From positions 1-64,000 of the forward strand of contig JOGW01000004.1 in assembly GCA_000721375.1 (NCBI GenBank): a stretch of 64,000 bases of DNA, in the 5' to 3' direction. Each line of letters opens with the position of its first letter. The first letter of the stretch is position 1. Below the pieces are notes generated by a model that worked only from the letters and a program-made list of their open reading frames with translations, was not told the DNA's origin and ran no database searches. This DNA comes from Streptomyces sp. NRRL B-3428. GTDB lineage: Bacteria > Actinomycetota > Actinomycetes > Streptomycetales > Streptomycetaceae. Shown in pieces: positions 8,864 to 17,130 of this stretch. The translations under genes and the position numbers were made by a program.

Positions 8864-9397
8864 TTACGCGTAGCGTCCTTCGAACCAGGCGGCCGCCGCG
8901 ACCGTGTGCAGCGGGAAGCCCAGGGTGGCCGGGGCGCGCAGGAGCGAGCGGTGGGTGGTTTCCGTGGTGGGGGCGAAGGGCGGGAGTTCCGCTCCGGGAC
9001 GTGGGGGCAGCACTCCGAAGAGGAGGAGGTGGCCGTCCGGGGAGCTCAGGGCGTCCGCGAGGCGGACGTCGCGCACATCGGCCTCGATGCCCGTCTCCTC
9101 GTACAACTCCCGTACCAGCGCGCGGCGCCAGTCCTCGTTGTGGTCGACGAAGCCGCCGGGCAGGGCGAGTTCGCCTCGGGAGGGTTCGATGCCGCGGGTG
9201 ATGACCAGGAGGCCCATGCCCTCCGTGTCGTGCACGGGCTGGAGCGCGACCGCAACCGGAAGGGGGTTGCGGTAGGCGACGGCGCCGCACGACGGGCAGG
9301 TTCGGGGCCAGCCGGAGACGGTCCCGTAGGGAGCGCCGCAGCTCGAACAGTGGGAGTCCTTGGCGGACTTGGCGGGGGAGGATACAGGCTCGGACAC
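8864..9397 (-). CDS. Nudix hydrolase with N-terminal zinc ribbon
   Basis: This 177-aa protein combines a small CxxC...CxxC zinc ribbon (HCSSCG and TCPSCG, residues about 17-38) with a Nudix domain. The Nudix box is complete: GFVDHNE, seven residues, then RELYEETGI. Such proteins hydrolyse nucleoside diphosphates linked to another moiety; the zinc ribbon recalls NADH pyrophosphatase NudC, but the protein is shorter and the specific substrate cannot be read. It diverges from the VanX-like gene, with 92 bases between the two starts. Confidence 0.88.
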   Translation of the reverse strand: MSEPVSSPAKSAKDSHCSSCGAPYGTVSGWPRTCPSCGAVAYRNPLPVAVALQPVHDTEGMGLLVITRGIEPSRGELALPGGFVDHNEDWRRALVRELYEETGIEADVRDVRLADALSSPDGHLLLFGVLPPRPGAELPPFAPTTETTHRSLLRAPATLGFPLHTVAAAAWFEGRYA

Positions 9398-9489
9398 GGG
9401 CGGGACTGTAGCGGAACGCCGACACGCCCGTGCAACCGCCCACGTGTGTGTGACGCGCGCACATCGGGCGCACCCTTCCCAGGAGCCCC

Positions 9490-10341
9490 GTGCGACTGGT
9501 AGACGGATGGGCCATGACTCGCCTTTCGCGTACCCGTACCGCGCTGCGCACGCTCGCCGTGACCGCTGCCGCGCTGCTCACCGCCACCGTCTCGCCCGGC
9601 CTGGCCGGTCCGGCCGGCGCATCGCCGGAGCCCAAGGCTCCCGAGGAGTTCGTGGCACTCGACCGGGTGGACCGGACGATCCTGCAGGAGATGAGGTACA
9701 CGACCGTGCACAACTTCGTCGGTGAGCGCATCGACGGCTACCGGCAGCCGGTCTGCATCCTCACGAAGCCGGCCGCGACGGCGCTGCACAAGGTCCAGCG
9801 CGTCCTGTTGAAGCAGGGCTACTCGCTCAAGGTGTACGACTGCTATCGGCCGCAGCGGGCGGTGGACCACTTCGTCCGGTGGGCGGAGAATCTGGACGAC
9901 GAGCGGATGAAGGCGGAGTTCTATCCGAACGTCGACAAGTCCCGGCTCTTCACGGACGGTTACATCGCGGAGAAGTCGGGGCACAGCCGCGGCTCCACGG
10001 TCGATCTCACGATCGTGAAGCTGCCCGCGGTGCGGACGCGACCGTACGTACCGGGCGATCCGCTGGTGCCGTGCTTCGCGCCGGCGGGTGAGCGGTTCCC
10101 GGACAGTTCGGTGGACATGGGCACGGGTTACGACTGCTTCGACACGCTCTCGCACACGGACGATCCTCGGATCACCGGGGAGCAGCGGGTGAACCGGGAT
10201 CTGCTGCGGGGGGCGATGAGTGCGGCCGGGTTCGTGAATCTGCCTGAGGAGTGGTGGCACTTCACGTACAAGCCGGAGGTCTTCCCGGCTACGTACTTCG
10301 ACTTTCCGGTGAGTCGGAGGTCGGTGGCGGGGCATCGGTGA
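9490..10341 (+). CDS. Secreted D-Ala-D-Ala dipeptidase, VanX/M15D family
   Basis: This 283-aa exported peptidase probably cleaves D-alanyl-D-alanine or related cell-wall peptides outside the membrane. An N-terminal signal peptide (Arg-rich, then LAVTAAALLTATVSPGLAG) ends near AGA. The zinc ligands are visible: His165 and Asp172 in SGHSRGSTVDLT, and Glu254 and His257 in EEWWHF. The GTG at 9490 has a good AGGAG site but only 4 bases of spacing. The ATG at 9514 is an equally sensible start for the signal peptide. No vanHA partners are near, so a cell-wall role is likelier than resistance. The 3' end overlaps the HxlR gene. Confidence 0.85.
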   Translation: MRLVDGWAMTRLSRTRTALRTLAVTAAALLTATVSPGLAGPAGASPEPKAPEEFVALDRVDRTILQEMRYTTVHNFVGERIDGYRQPVCILTKPAATALHKVQRVLLKQGYSLKVYDCYRPQRAVDHFVRWAENLDDERMKAEFYPNVDKSRLFTDGYIAEKSGHSRGSTVDLTIVKLPAVRTRPYVPGDPLVPCFAPAGERFPDSSVDMGTGYDCFDTLSHTDDPRITGEQRVNRDLLRGAMSAAGFVNLPEEWWHFTYKPEVFPATYFDFPVSRRSVAGHR

Positions 10342-10744
10342 GGGTGGGCCGACGGCGGTCGGATGCGACTCCTTGAGCATCTGCACCACGGCCATCCGCC
10401 TCCGCCCGGGCCCGTTCGATGTCCGGGACATGGTGCTCGGCCCATTCGCGGACCGCGCGTAGAGGGATCAGGAGTGAGCGGCCGAGGTCGGTGAGGGCGT
10501 ATTCGACGTGTGGGGGGTTGGCGGGGTGTTCCGTGCGGGAGATCAGGCCGTCGTACTCCATCGCGCGGAGTGTCTCGACGAGTGCCTTCGGTGTGATGCC
10601 CCGTACGTGGGACTTGAGTTGGGTGAAGCGCATCGGGCCCGCATCCAGGGCGTTGACGACGAAGACCGTCCAGCGTGCCCCGATCCGGTGCAGGACGGCG
10701 CGGCTGGGGCAGGTCGCGGCCATGACGTTGTAGGCCTTGCCCAT
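10289..10744 (-). CDS. HxlR-family winged-helix transcriptional regulator
   Basis: This 151-aa DNA-binding protein has the HxlR winged helix: CPSRAVLHRIGARWTVFVVNAL, then MRFTQLKSHVRGITPKALVETLRAME, with the wing ending HVEYALTDLGRSL. The early cysteine (Cys12) is typical of redox- or aldehyde-responsive members. A disordered tail of about 35 residues follows the domain. It diverges from the MFS exporter gene over a 55-bp gap containing a perfect palindrome, so it probably represses itself and the transporter. Its last 53 bases overlap the end of the VanX-like gene in antisense. Confidence 0.88.
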   Translation of the reverse strand: MGKAYNVMAATCPSRAVLHRIGARWTVFVVNALDAGPMRFTQLKSHVRGITPKALVETLRAMEYDGLISRTEHPANPPHVEYALTDLGRSLLIPLRAVREWAEHHVPDIERARAEADGRGADAQGVASDRRRPTLTDAPPPTSDSPESRST

Positions 10745-10762
10745 GGGGGCCTCCCGGTAGCG

Positions 10763-10790
10763 TTGTAGATACCGGTATCGAATTTATACC
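10763..10790. promoter_or_regulatory. Divergent HxlR/MFS promoter with palindromic operator
   Basis: The perfect palindrome GATACCGGTATC lies at 10768-10779. On the plus strand TTGTAG (10763) and TATACC (10785) are 16 bases apart. On the minus strand GGTATA and TACAAC flank the same palindrome with 17 bases. A protein bound here would block both promoters, which fits HxlR autoregulation. Confidence 0.55.
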
Positions 10791-10799
10791 GTCCGCGTC

Positions 10800-12032
10800 G
10801 TGACTCTTTCCACGTCCGTTCGTGCACGCCGTTCCCTGACCGCCGCGCACCGCCGTTTCGTCGCGGCGATCGTCATCGATTCGGTCGGCACGGGGGTCTT
10901 CGTCCCCGTGTCCATGCTCTATTTCCTGGCCACCACGTCCTTGACCCTGGTGCAGGTGGGTGCGGCGCTGACGACGGCCGGGCTGCTGGCGCTCCCGGTG
11001 GGTCCGCTGGTCGGCGGGCTGGTCGACCGGTACGGCGCCAAGCCGGTGCTGCAGGCGGCCAACCTCGCGCAGGCCGTCGGCTTCGGCGGGTATCTCCTCG
11101 CAGGCCAGATCTGGCAGATCGCGCTGTTCGCCTGGCTGAACAGCGCGGGCCGGGCGGTGTTCTTCGGGTGTTACGGGGTGACCGTCACGGCGCTGGCCGC
11201 GCCGGGCGAGCGCGAGCGCTGGTTCGGTCTGCTGGGTTCGGTGCGCAATCTCGGGTACGCGATCGGCGGGCTGCTCTCCGCCCTCGCTCTCGCTGTCGGC
11301 TCGCACGTCGGCTACGCCGCGATCGTGGTCGTCAACACCCTCTCCTACGTCGCCGCATTCGCGCTGCTGCGCTCCGTGCCGAACACCCGCCCCGAGGGCG
11401 GCCGAGCATCCGCCGGCGGCTGGCCGCGTGTGCTCCGGGACCTGCGGTACCTGTCGCTCGTCGCCCACCAACTGTGCTTCGCCATCTCGTTGTTCGCTCT
11501 CAACATCGCGATACCGGTCTACGCCGTGGACGTCCTGGGACTGCCGGGCTGGAGTGCCGGAGCGGTCTTCACTCTCAACACCCTGATGGTCGGCTTCGGG
11601 CAGAGCGTCGTGGTCAGGTCGCTCCGCGGGCGGATCCGCAGCCGGGTCCTGGTGGCCGGACACGCCTGCTTCGCCGTCGGCTACCTCCTGTTCCTCGCGG
11701 CCGACGGGGTGGCCGCGCCGGCCCTCGCGATCACCGTCGTACTGCTCGGCACCGGCAGCTACACCCTCGGCGAGATCCTGGGCGGGCCCGTCGCGTCGAC
11801 CATCGCCGCGGAGAGCGCCCCGGACGCTCTGCGCGGCCGCTATCTGGCCCTCAACCAACTCGCCGTGACGGGCGCGGGAGCGATAGCCCCTGTCGTTCTC
11901 TCCGGGTTGCTGTCCGCCGGGGCGGGCGTCGTCTGGCCGACCCTGGTCGGCGTCAGCATCCTCGGGGCGGCTCTGGCCGCCGTGATCGGCAGGGCGGTGC
12001 CGGCGGCGCGGCAGCCCGTCGGGTGCGCCTAG
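10800..12032 (+). CDS. MFS transporter (DHA-type efflux)
   Basis: This 410-aa protein has about 12 hydrophobic segments, starting FVAAIVIDSVGTGVFVPVSMLYFLA. It carries the MFS loop 2-3 motif GPLVGGLVDRYGAKPVL, so it is probably a proton-driven drug or metabolite exporter. The GTG at 10800 lies close behind a candidate -10, with no clear ribosome site, suggesting a short or absent leader. Control by the divergent HxlR protein is inferred from the shared palindrome. The stop overlaps that of the convergent LUD gene by 4 bases. Confidence 0.85.
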   Translation: MTLSTSVRARRSLTAAHRRFVAAIVIDSVGTGVFVPVSMLYFLATTSLTLVQVGAALTTAGLLALPVGPLVGGLVDRYGAKPVLQAANLAQAVGFGGYLLAGQIWQIALFAWLNSAGRAVFFGCYGVTVTALAAPGERERWFGLLGSVRNLGYAIGGLLSALALAVGSHVGYAAIVVVNTLSYVAAFALLRSVPNTRPEGGRASAGGWPRVLRDLRYLSLVAHQLCFAISLFALNIAIPVYAVDVLGLPGWSAGAVFTLNTLMVGFGQSVVVRSLRGRIRSRVLVAGHACFAVGYLLFLAADGVAAPALAITVVLLGTGSYTLGEILGGPVASTIAAESAPDALRGRYLALNQLAVTGAGAIAPVVLSGLLSAGAGVVWPTLVGVSILGAALAAVIGRAVPAARQPVGCA

Positions 12033-12658
12033 TAGCCGATGGGGGTGCGCAGGAGGAGGACCGTGGCGCGGCCGGGGTGGGGTTCGGCGTTGAGGATCAG
12101 GAGTTTGTTCAGGGCGCTCGGAACTCCGTATGCCTTCTGGGCGCGTTCGCTCTCCAGGGGGAGGCAGTGGTCCTCGATACGGGTCAGGGCCGTGGGCAGG
12201 TCGGGGACGATCTTCTGCGCTCCTACGACCCAGATCACGCGAGGGGCCGCGCCCGCGTAGCCGGGAAGCTGGCTTCCGCTCGCCGAGGCAGCGATCAGGG
12301 TGCCCGTTTCGGTGACCGCCGCGACGCTGCCGACGATGACGTCGGGGACAGCGATCATCCGCCACATCTCGTCGAGCTGGGTGGCGCGGTCCATGGTCCT
12401 GCTGCGCGCTTTGACGGAGTCGTAGCGGCCACTCTCATTGATGTCCTCGTCTATGCCGGTGAGGCGGAGGGTTTCGCTGGCGCCGGTGAACACGGTGGCG
12501 CCGGCCGGGATGAGGTCGCGGACACGGCCGCGGGCGGCTACGCCGTCGTCGAGGATCTCGACGGCGAAGTGATGTTCCTTGAGCGCGGTGGCGGTGCGTT
12601 CCAGGCTCTGGTCGGATGCCGGGGCGGTGAACGGGCCGGCCGGGGGCTTGGTGGACAT
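12029..12658 (-). CDS. LUD-domain protein (LutC/YkgG family)
   Basis: This 209-aa protein is a LUD (DUF162) domain, the fold found in the lactate-utilisation subunits LutB and LutC. Recognisable features are FTGASETLRLTGI, the mid-domain VGSVAAVTETGTLI and a C-terminal VLLLRTPIGY. There are no Fe-S cysteine motifs, and lutA and lutB are absent, so it probably works alone in an unknown oxidation. The ATG at 12658 has an AGGAGG site. It diverges from the ECF41 sigma factor gene, making it a possible regulatory partner. Confidence 0.8.
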   Translation of the reverse strand: MSTKPPAGPFTAPASDQSLERTATALKEHHFAVEILDDGVAARGRVRDLIPAGATVFTGASETLRLTGIDEDINESGRYDSVKARSRTMDRATQLDEMWRMIAVPDVIVGSVAAVTETGTLIAASASGSQLPGYAGAAPRVIWVVGAQKIVPDLPTALTRIEDHCLPLESERAQKAYGVPSALNKLLILNAEPHPGRATVLLLRTPIGY

Positions 12659-12742
12659 CGTTCCTCCTGGGTGAGGCCGTCGGGGCTCGGTGCTCCATCG
12701 GTACGACCACGCAGCCCTCCGGAATGTGAGGTGGCTGCCCGG

Positions 12743-12769
12743 CGTCACAGATGTGGCTGCCGTCTCGTC
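12743..12769 (+). promoter_or_regulatory. Predicted ECF41 promoter upstream of the sigma factor
   Basis: CGTCACA (12743-12749), 16 bases, then CGTC (12766-12769) matches the ECF41 consensus that I recall (TGTCACA-N16-CGTC) with one mismatch. It points at the sigma gene, so autoregulation is likely. The element lies between the divergent LUD gene and the sigma gene. Confidence 0.65.
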
Positions 12770-12813
12770 GTAGGAGGGACAGCGAGAGACGACGCGAGAC
12801 GCGGTGGCGACGG

Positions 12814-13743
12814 ATGGGGCTGGTGGCGATGGAAGGTGGCGCGACGGATGCGCGGGAGGGCGGAGTCCTCGATGAGCGGCGGCAGTTGACGAACCTGGCG
12901 TATCGGCTGCTCGGTTCGCTGGCCGACGCGGAGGACGCCGTACAGGAGGCCTACACGCGGTGGTTCGCGCTTGCGCGGGCCGAGCGGGACGGCATCGCCT
13001 CACCAGGCGCGTGGCTCACGACGGTGACCAGCCGCATCTGCCTCACCCAGCTCGGATCGGCGCGGACGCGGCGCGAGGCGTACGTCGGGGAGTGGATTCC
13101 CGAGCCGCTGCCGGGACGTACGGAGTGGGTTTCGGCTCGTAGGGACGGTGAAGTGGTGGATCCTGCCGAGCACGTGACGCTCGACGAATCGGTCGGCATG
13201 GCCTTTCTCGTCGTACTCGAGTCGATGACTCCGGCGGAGCGGGTGGCGTTCGTGCTGCATGACGTCTTCCGCTACTCGTTCGCCGAGGTGGCCACCGTCG
13301 TCGGCCGCTCCCCCGCGGCCTGCCGCCAGCTGGCCTCGTCGGCGCGGCGGCGTATCCGCGGTGCGCGCGAGGACGCCGTGCCGAAAGCCCGGCAGGCCGA
13401 CGTACTGCGGGAGTTCAAGCAGGCGTGGGAGGCCAAGGACATCGACGGTCTGCTCGGGCTGCTCGACCCCGACGCCGTGGCGATCACCGACGGCGGCGGC
13501 AAGGTCAGCGCCGTGCTCGAGCCGGTCGTGGGCGGTGAGCAGATCGCACGTGCCTGTGTCCGGCTGGCCGACAGGGCTGCGCTGACGCTCGTGGAGTGCA
13601 TGGTCAACGGCCAGCCGGGTCTGGCCAGCGTCCAGGACGGCGTCACCGTGGCGGTGCTGGCCTTCGACATCGCCGGTGGCCGGATCCGGCAGATCTGGTC
13701 GGTGCGCAATCCGCAGAAGCTCCGCAGCTGGACCGCGGGCTGA
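12814..13743 (+). CDS. sigJ: ECF sigma factor of the ECF41/SigJ group
   Basis: This 309-aa alternative sigma factor has region 2 (YRLLGSLADAEDAVQEAYTRWF) and region 4 (ERVAFVLHDVFRYSFAEVATVVGRSPAACRQLASSARRRI). A SnoaL-like C-terminal domain follows, which in ECF41 acts as a built-in anti-sigma. Family marks are the linker YVGEWIPEP, the DGGGK motif, and an NPDKL-like end read here as NPQKL. The start is uncertain; ATG at 12829 is also possible. The usual COE oxidoreductase partner is absent, and a LUD gene sits in its place on the opposite strand. Confidence 0.88.
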   Translation: MGLVAMEGGATDAREGGVLDERRQLTNLAYRLLGSLADAEDAVQEAYTRWFALARAERDGIASPGAWLTTVTSRICLTQLGSARTRREAYVGEWIPEPLPGRTEWVSARRDGEVVDPAEHVTLDESVGMAFLVVLESMTPAERVAFVLHDVFRYSFAEVATVVGRSPAACRQLASSARRRIRGAREDAVPKARQADVLREFKQAWEAKDIDGLLGLLDPDAVAITDGGGKVSAVLEPVVGGEQIARACVRLADRAALTLVECMVNGQPGLASVQDGVTVAVLAFDIAGGRIRQIWSVRNPQKLRSWTAG

Positions 13744-13779
13744 GTTTCCTGGCAAGTAAGCGGTCTGTCAGGCGACGCG

Positions 13780-14114
13780 ATGGATCTCGTGGCCACCGAT
13801 CCGGCCGCTCCCGACGGGTACGCGGTGTCGGCGGAGGTCAGGGGCCCGGTGGTGTGCGGGCGCGTCGTGGACTCGGGCGGTGAGCTCGCGGCTCAGGGGC
13901 AGCCGGCCCTGTTCGGGACTTCGCGCTCGTGGCCCGGGTGGTGACCCGGCCCGCGCATCGACGGCGCGGCCTGGGCCCGTCGGTGCTGCGCGCGCTCATC
14001 GGCGAGGCCGTGGAGCGGGGTGCGGTCGCAGGTGTGCTCCGTGCCACGGACGCCGGGCGGGCACTCGGCTGGAAAAAGCACTCCACGCTCGCGGAATGCG
14101 TCCATCGCCCCTGA
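13780..14114 (+). pseudogene. GNAT acetyltransferase, 5'-truncated and frameshifted
   Basis: The first frame encodes GYAVSAEVRGPVVCGRVVD and GELAAQGQPALFG, then breaks. One base out of frame, reading resumes at DFALVARVVTRPAHRRRGLGP (from about 13917), which contains the acetyl-CoA binding RRRGLG motif, and continues to GRALGWKK. A single deleted base in the GGGAC tract would explain the shift. The N-terminal half of a normal two-domain GNAT is also missing. It is probably a decayed gene, though a sequencing error at the G run is possible. Confidence 0.65.
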
Positions 14115-14303
14115 TCGCCCGATGCGGAGGCGGCCAGGACCACCCCCGTGGATCCTGGCCGCCCGCTCGTGAGGGCCCGGAAGCCGGCTTCAAGCACCTC
14201 ACCTCAACCCAGACGCAGGCGGGGCGTATCCGGTTCTCACGGGAGTCCATACGGTTCCGGGCGCCGGCCCGAGGTACCCATCCGGGCTCCCCCGTGGCAC
14301 ACT

Positions 14304-14320
14304 TCTGACGTTCCGTCAGA
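14304..14320. promoter_or_regulatory. TetR-type palindromic operator
   Basis: TCTGACGTTCCGTCAGA is a perfect inverted repeat with 7-bp arms and a 3-base centre, 20 bases before the DUF35 start. CTGACG/CGTCAG palindromes of this form are common TetR-family operators in front of acyl-CoA metabolism operons in actinobacteria. No TetR gene is nearby. The rest of the 14115-14340 gap shows nothing else. Confidence 0.6.
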
Positions 14321-14340
14321 TCCGGTGCCGGGGAGGGGTC

Positions 14341-14784
14341 TTGTCTCGTACACGCACACCAGTGGTGGCCGATTGGTTCACGGGCGAGGGAGCGGACTTC
14401 CGGCTGCTCGGCACGCGATGTGCCGGCTGCGCGTCGGTGTTCTTCCCCCGTGAGGACAGCTTCTGCCGCAATCCGGGCTGTACGGGCGGTGAGCTCACCG
14501 AGGTGCCGCTGTCCAAGCGCGGTCGCATCTGGTCCTACACCGACGGTCGTTACCGGCCTCCCCTGCCGTACGTCTCGGACCCGGACGCCGAATGGGAGCC
14601 GTACACCCTGCTCGCCGTGGAACTGGAGGCCGAGCGCATGGTCGTGCTCGGACAGGCGCCCCCCGGGGTGACGACGGCCGATGTCGAGGTCGGTATGGAG
14701 GTCGAGGCAGTGCCCGGAGTGCTGAACGAGGACGCGGACACCACCTGGACCACCTGGCACTTCAAGCCGGTGAGTGCCCGATGA
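14341..14784 (+). CDS. DUF35 zinc-ribbon/OB-fold protein
   Basis: This 147-aa protein has a rubredoxin-like zinc ribbon (Cys27, Cys30, Cys42, Cys47) followed by an OB fold (GRIWSYTDGRYRPP, then PYTLLAVELEAERMVVLGQ). DUF35 proteins partner thiolases and hydratases that act on CoA thioesters, serving as a scaffold or acyl-CoA binding subunit. The start is a TTG at 14341 with a strong GGGGAGGGG site. Its stop overlaps the thiolase start (ATGA), so the two are translationally coupled and probably form a complex. Confidence 0.85.
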   Translation: MSRTRTPVVADWFTGEGADFRLLGTRCAGCASVFFPREDSFCRNPGCTGGELTEVPLSKRGRIWSYTDGRYRPPLPYVSDPDAEWEPYTLLAVELEAERMVVLGQAPPGVTTADVEVGMEVEAVPGVLNEDADTTWTTWHFKPVSAR

Positions 14785-15971
14785 GCCGGGATGTGGCGGT
14801 CCTCGGCGCGGGGATGCACGCATGGGGCAAGTGGGGCCGGAGTTTCATCGAGTACGGAACGATCGCCGCGCGCAAGGCACTTGGGGACGCGGGGGTCGAC
14901 TGGCGGGACGTGCAGTCGATCGTCGGCGCGGACACCGTGCGCGGCGGTTACCCCGGATACGTGGCCGGGGCCACCTTCGCGAAGGCCCTCGGTTGGCAGG
15001 GGGCGCGGGTCACCAGCGTGTACGCGGCGTGCGCCTCGGGTGCGCAGGCGATCAACACCGCCCGTACGCAGATCCTCGCCGGGCTCGCGGACGTGGTGCT
15101 CGTGGTCGGCGCGGACGCGGCGCCCAAGGGGTTCTTCCGGCCCGCGGGCGGTGACCGGCAGGACGATCCCGACTGGCTGCGCTTCCGTGTGCTCGGCGCC
15201 ACCAACCCCGCGTACTTCGGGCTCTACGCCAGGCGCCGGATGGCCCTGCACGGGGACACGCTTGAGGACTTCGCCCAGGTCAAGGTGAAGAACGCGGCAT
15301 CGGGCGCGCTCAATCCGTATGCCCGCTATCGCAAGACCGTCACGGCCGACGAGGTGGCGGCCTCGGCGGTCGTGGCGGATCCGCTGCGGCTGCTCGACAT
15401 CTGCGCCACGTCCGACGGTGCGGCGGCGCTGGTGCTGACCAGCATGGAGTTCGCCCGACGACATGGGCAGGCCGATCCCGTACGGATACGGGCGGTGTCG
15501 ACGGTGACGCCGCAGTACCCGCAGACGGTGCTGGACCTGCCGGACATCGCCACGGATTCCGCGGCGGCCGTCGAGGCACCCGGAAGGACCTTCCGCGCCT
15601 CGATCGCACACGCCGCGTACGAGGAGGCCGGAATCGGGCCCGAGGAGCTGTCGCTGGCCGAGGTGTACGACCTGTCCACCGCGCTGGAGCTGCAGTGGTA
15701 CGAGGATCTCGGGCTGTGCGGCGAGGGCGAGGGCGCCAAGTTGCTGCGCGAGGGCGCGACATCGCCGGGCGGACGGGTGCCGGTCAACTCGAGCGGCGGG
15801 CTCGCCTCGTTCGGTGAGGCGGTGCCGGCGCAGGCGATCGCCCAGGTCTGCGAGCTGACCTGGCAGTTGCGCGGGGCGGCCGGGGAGCGTCAGGTGGAAG
15901 GAGCCCGGGTCGGGATCACCGCGAACCAGGGGCTGTTCGGGCACGGGTCCGCCGTGGTCGCGGTGAGGTGA
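14781..15971 (+). CDS. Thiolase / lipid-transfer (SCP-x-like) protein
   Basis: This 396-aa protein is a thiolase-superfamily enzyme of the SCP2/Ltp type. The acyl-accepting nucleophile is Cys84 in VYAACASGAQAI. The C-terminal catalytic stretch reads ANQGLFGHGSAVV, in place of the CxG motif of degradative thiolases. With its DUF35 partner it resembles pairs used in sterol or fatty-acid side-chain shortening, including Ltp2-type retro-aldol cleavage. The substrate is unknown. It is in the operon behind the TetR-type palindrome. Confidence 0.85.
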   Translation: MSRDVAVLGAGMHAWGKWGRSFIEYGTIAARKALGDAGVDWRDVQSIVGADTVRGGYPGYVAGATFAKALGWQGARVTSVYAACASGAQAINTARTQILAGLADVVLVVGADAAPKGFFRPAGGDRQDDPDWLRFRVLGATNPAYFGLYARRRMALHGDTLEDFAQVKVKNAASGALNPYARYRKTVTADEVAASAVVADPLRLLDICATSDGAAALVLTSMEFARRHGQADPVRIRAVSTVTPQYPQTVLDLPDIATDSAAAVEAPGRTFRASIAHAAYEEAGIGPEELSLAEVYDLSTALELQWYEDLGLCGEGEGAKLLREGATSPGGRVPVNSSGGLASFGEAVPAQAIAQVCELTWQLRGAAGERQVEGARVGITANQGLFGHGSAVVAVR

Positions 15972-16071
15972 GCGCAACGGACGGCCACCGGGTGAGCGCC
16001 GCGGAAGGGCGGCCCGGTGGCCGCCGTGACATGCGGTGACTCTCGGGAAAGCTCCGTGAAATCCGAGCGGC

Positions 16072-16650
16072 GATGTCGTCGCGGCGGCCCGGCGCGACCC
16101 CGAACTCGACGGCCGGCCGGCCGCGTTGGTGCTGCGGGGGCCGCGGCGCGGGAGACTTTGCTGCCGCCGCACATCAATGTGTTCGCGGCGACCGTCGCCG
16201 ACCTCGGATCGCTCGGCGCATCTGAAGGATGCCGTACGAGCCGCCGGACGGCTGCCGTGGGAGGTCACGGTCGATCTAGCACCCCCGTTCACCCACGTAC
16301 CGCGCCGGGCGCTGCCCGCCGGTCCGACGGTGCGTCAGTTCGTGCGGCCCGCAGCGCTGTTGCCCGGGTCCGCGTCGGCGGCGCAGGTGCGTGACCTGCT
16401 CACCAGTGCACCCGAGGTGTCGGGCGTACTGCTCGTGGACGCGCACGGAGTACCCGTCAAGGCGGTGGAACGCGACCGGTTCCTGCTGTCGCTGTCCGGG
16501 CGTTACGGTCATGCGCTCTACGCCGACCGGTCCGCGGCCCGGCTCAACCCCCTGACCAGGCTGCCCGGTACGGACATCGTCACTGGTGAGGTCGACCGGT
16601 GGATCGCGCACGGCCGGCACCTCGCCCGAGGTCCGGCTGGGCGAGGCCGA
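16072..16650 (+). pseudogene. Remnant of an EAL/CBS/GGDEF-type c-di-GMP protein
   Basis: Three pieces look like one decayed gene. One frame encodes ARRDPELDGRPAALVLRGP (from about 16090). The next frame gives LLPPHINVFAATVADLGS, like the start of an EAL domain. The first frame then resumes with HLKDAVRAAGRLPWEVTVDL. After that the bulk of an EAL domain is missing, and a CBS-like stretch (VSGVLLVDAHGVPVKAVERD, then SGRYGHALYADR) leads into LNPLTRLPG, which looks like a GGDEF start, before similarity fades. At least two frameshifts and one internal deletion are needed. The assignment is from pattern memory and is moderately sure. Confidence 0.5.
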
Positions 16651-17130
16651 ATCGACCCGTCCGCGGTATCGGGACACCGGCTCGACCGTCGGTCCGGGGA
16701 ATTCGGTAGTGGCTTGACGTTTGCGGAAGTATGCAGGCGTGTGGCCGTCGCGCGCACCACACGCGTCACGTCCGACACCCCCGTACAACCGCATGTTCCC
16801 GTGGAAAGGGAGCCGTAGGTCCCGGTTGCCCGGCACGGAGTGCGGCAGCGGCCTGCGCACAACCGTTCCCGTCCGCGACCTTGACGCTCCCCCGGGCGCG
16901 GTGAACACTTCCGGGTGTCAGTCGGCATCGCCGCACCATGATGTCAAGCCGCCTTCAGGGCAACTGCCTGGTCAATGGGCCATCCCCCACGGGCGATTCG
17001 GCTGCTACGGCACGCTCGTCACGGACGCCGAGCGGGGTGGACTTCCCCTGCCTTCGGCGCAGTTGGGAACCGCACCCTGCACGGAGGACCGGGGCGCCAA
17101 GGCCCCCGGGCTAGGGCCAAGGGAGCCGCC
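16651..17130. other. Gene-poor gap upstream of glpF
   Basis: I find no convincing gene here. The first part still reads as GC-rich open frame trailing from the remnant. TTGACG at 16716 and CTTGACG near 16880 could be -35 elements, and a short ACAC/GTGT inverted repeat lies near 16904-16918. The glpF promoter and any glycerol-responsive operator must lie in this stretch, but I cannot place them firmly. No regulator gene (GylR type) is next to glpF. Confidence 0.5.

Noticed and set aside
9490..10341. Vancomycin-resistance VanX
   Set aside because: The protein has a signal peptide and lacks vanH/vanA neighbours; cytoplasmic resistance enzymes do not carry export signals. A cell-wall peptidase role is more likely.
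10128..12365. A 745-codon minus-strand frame across the MFS gene
   Set aside because: It crosses three genes with clear functions and reads as low-complexity Arg/Pro/Gly sequence.
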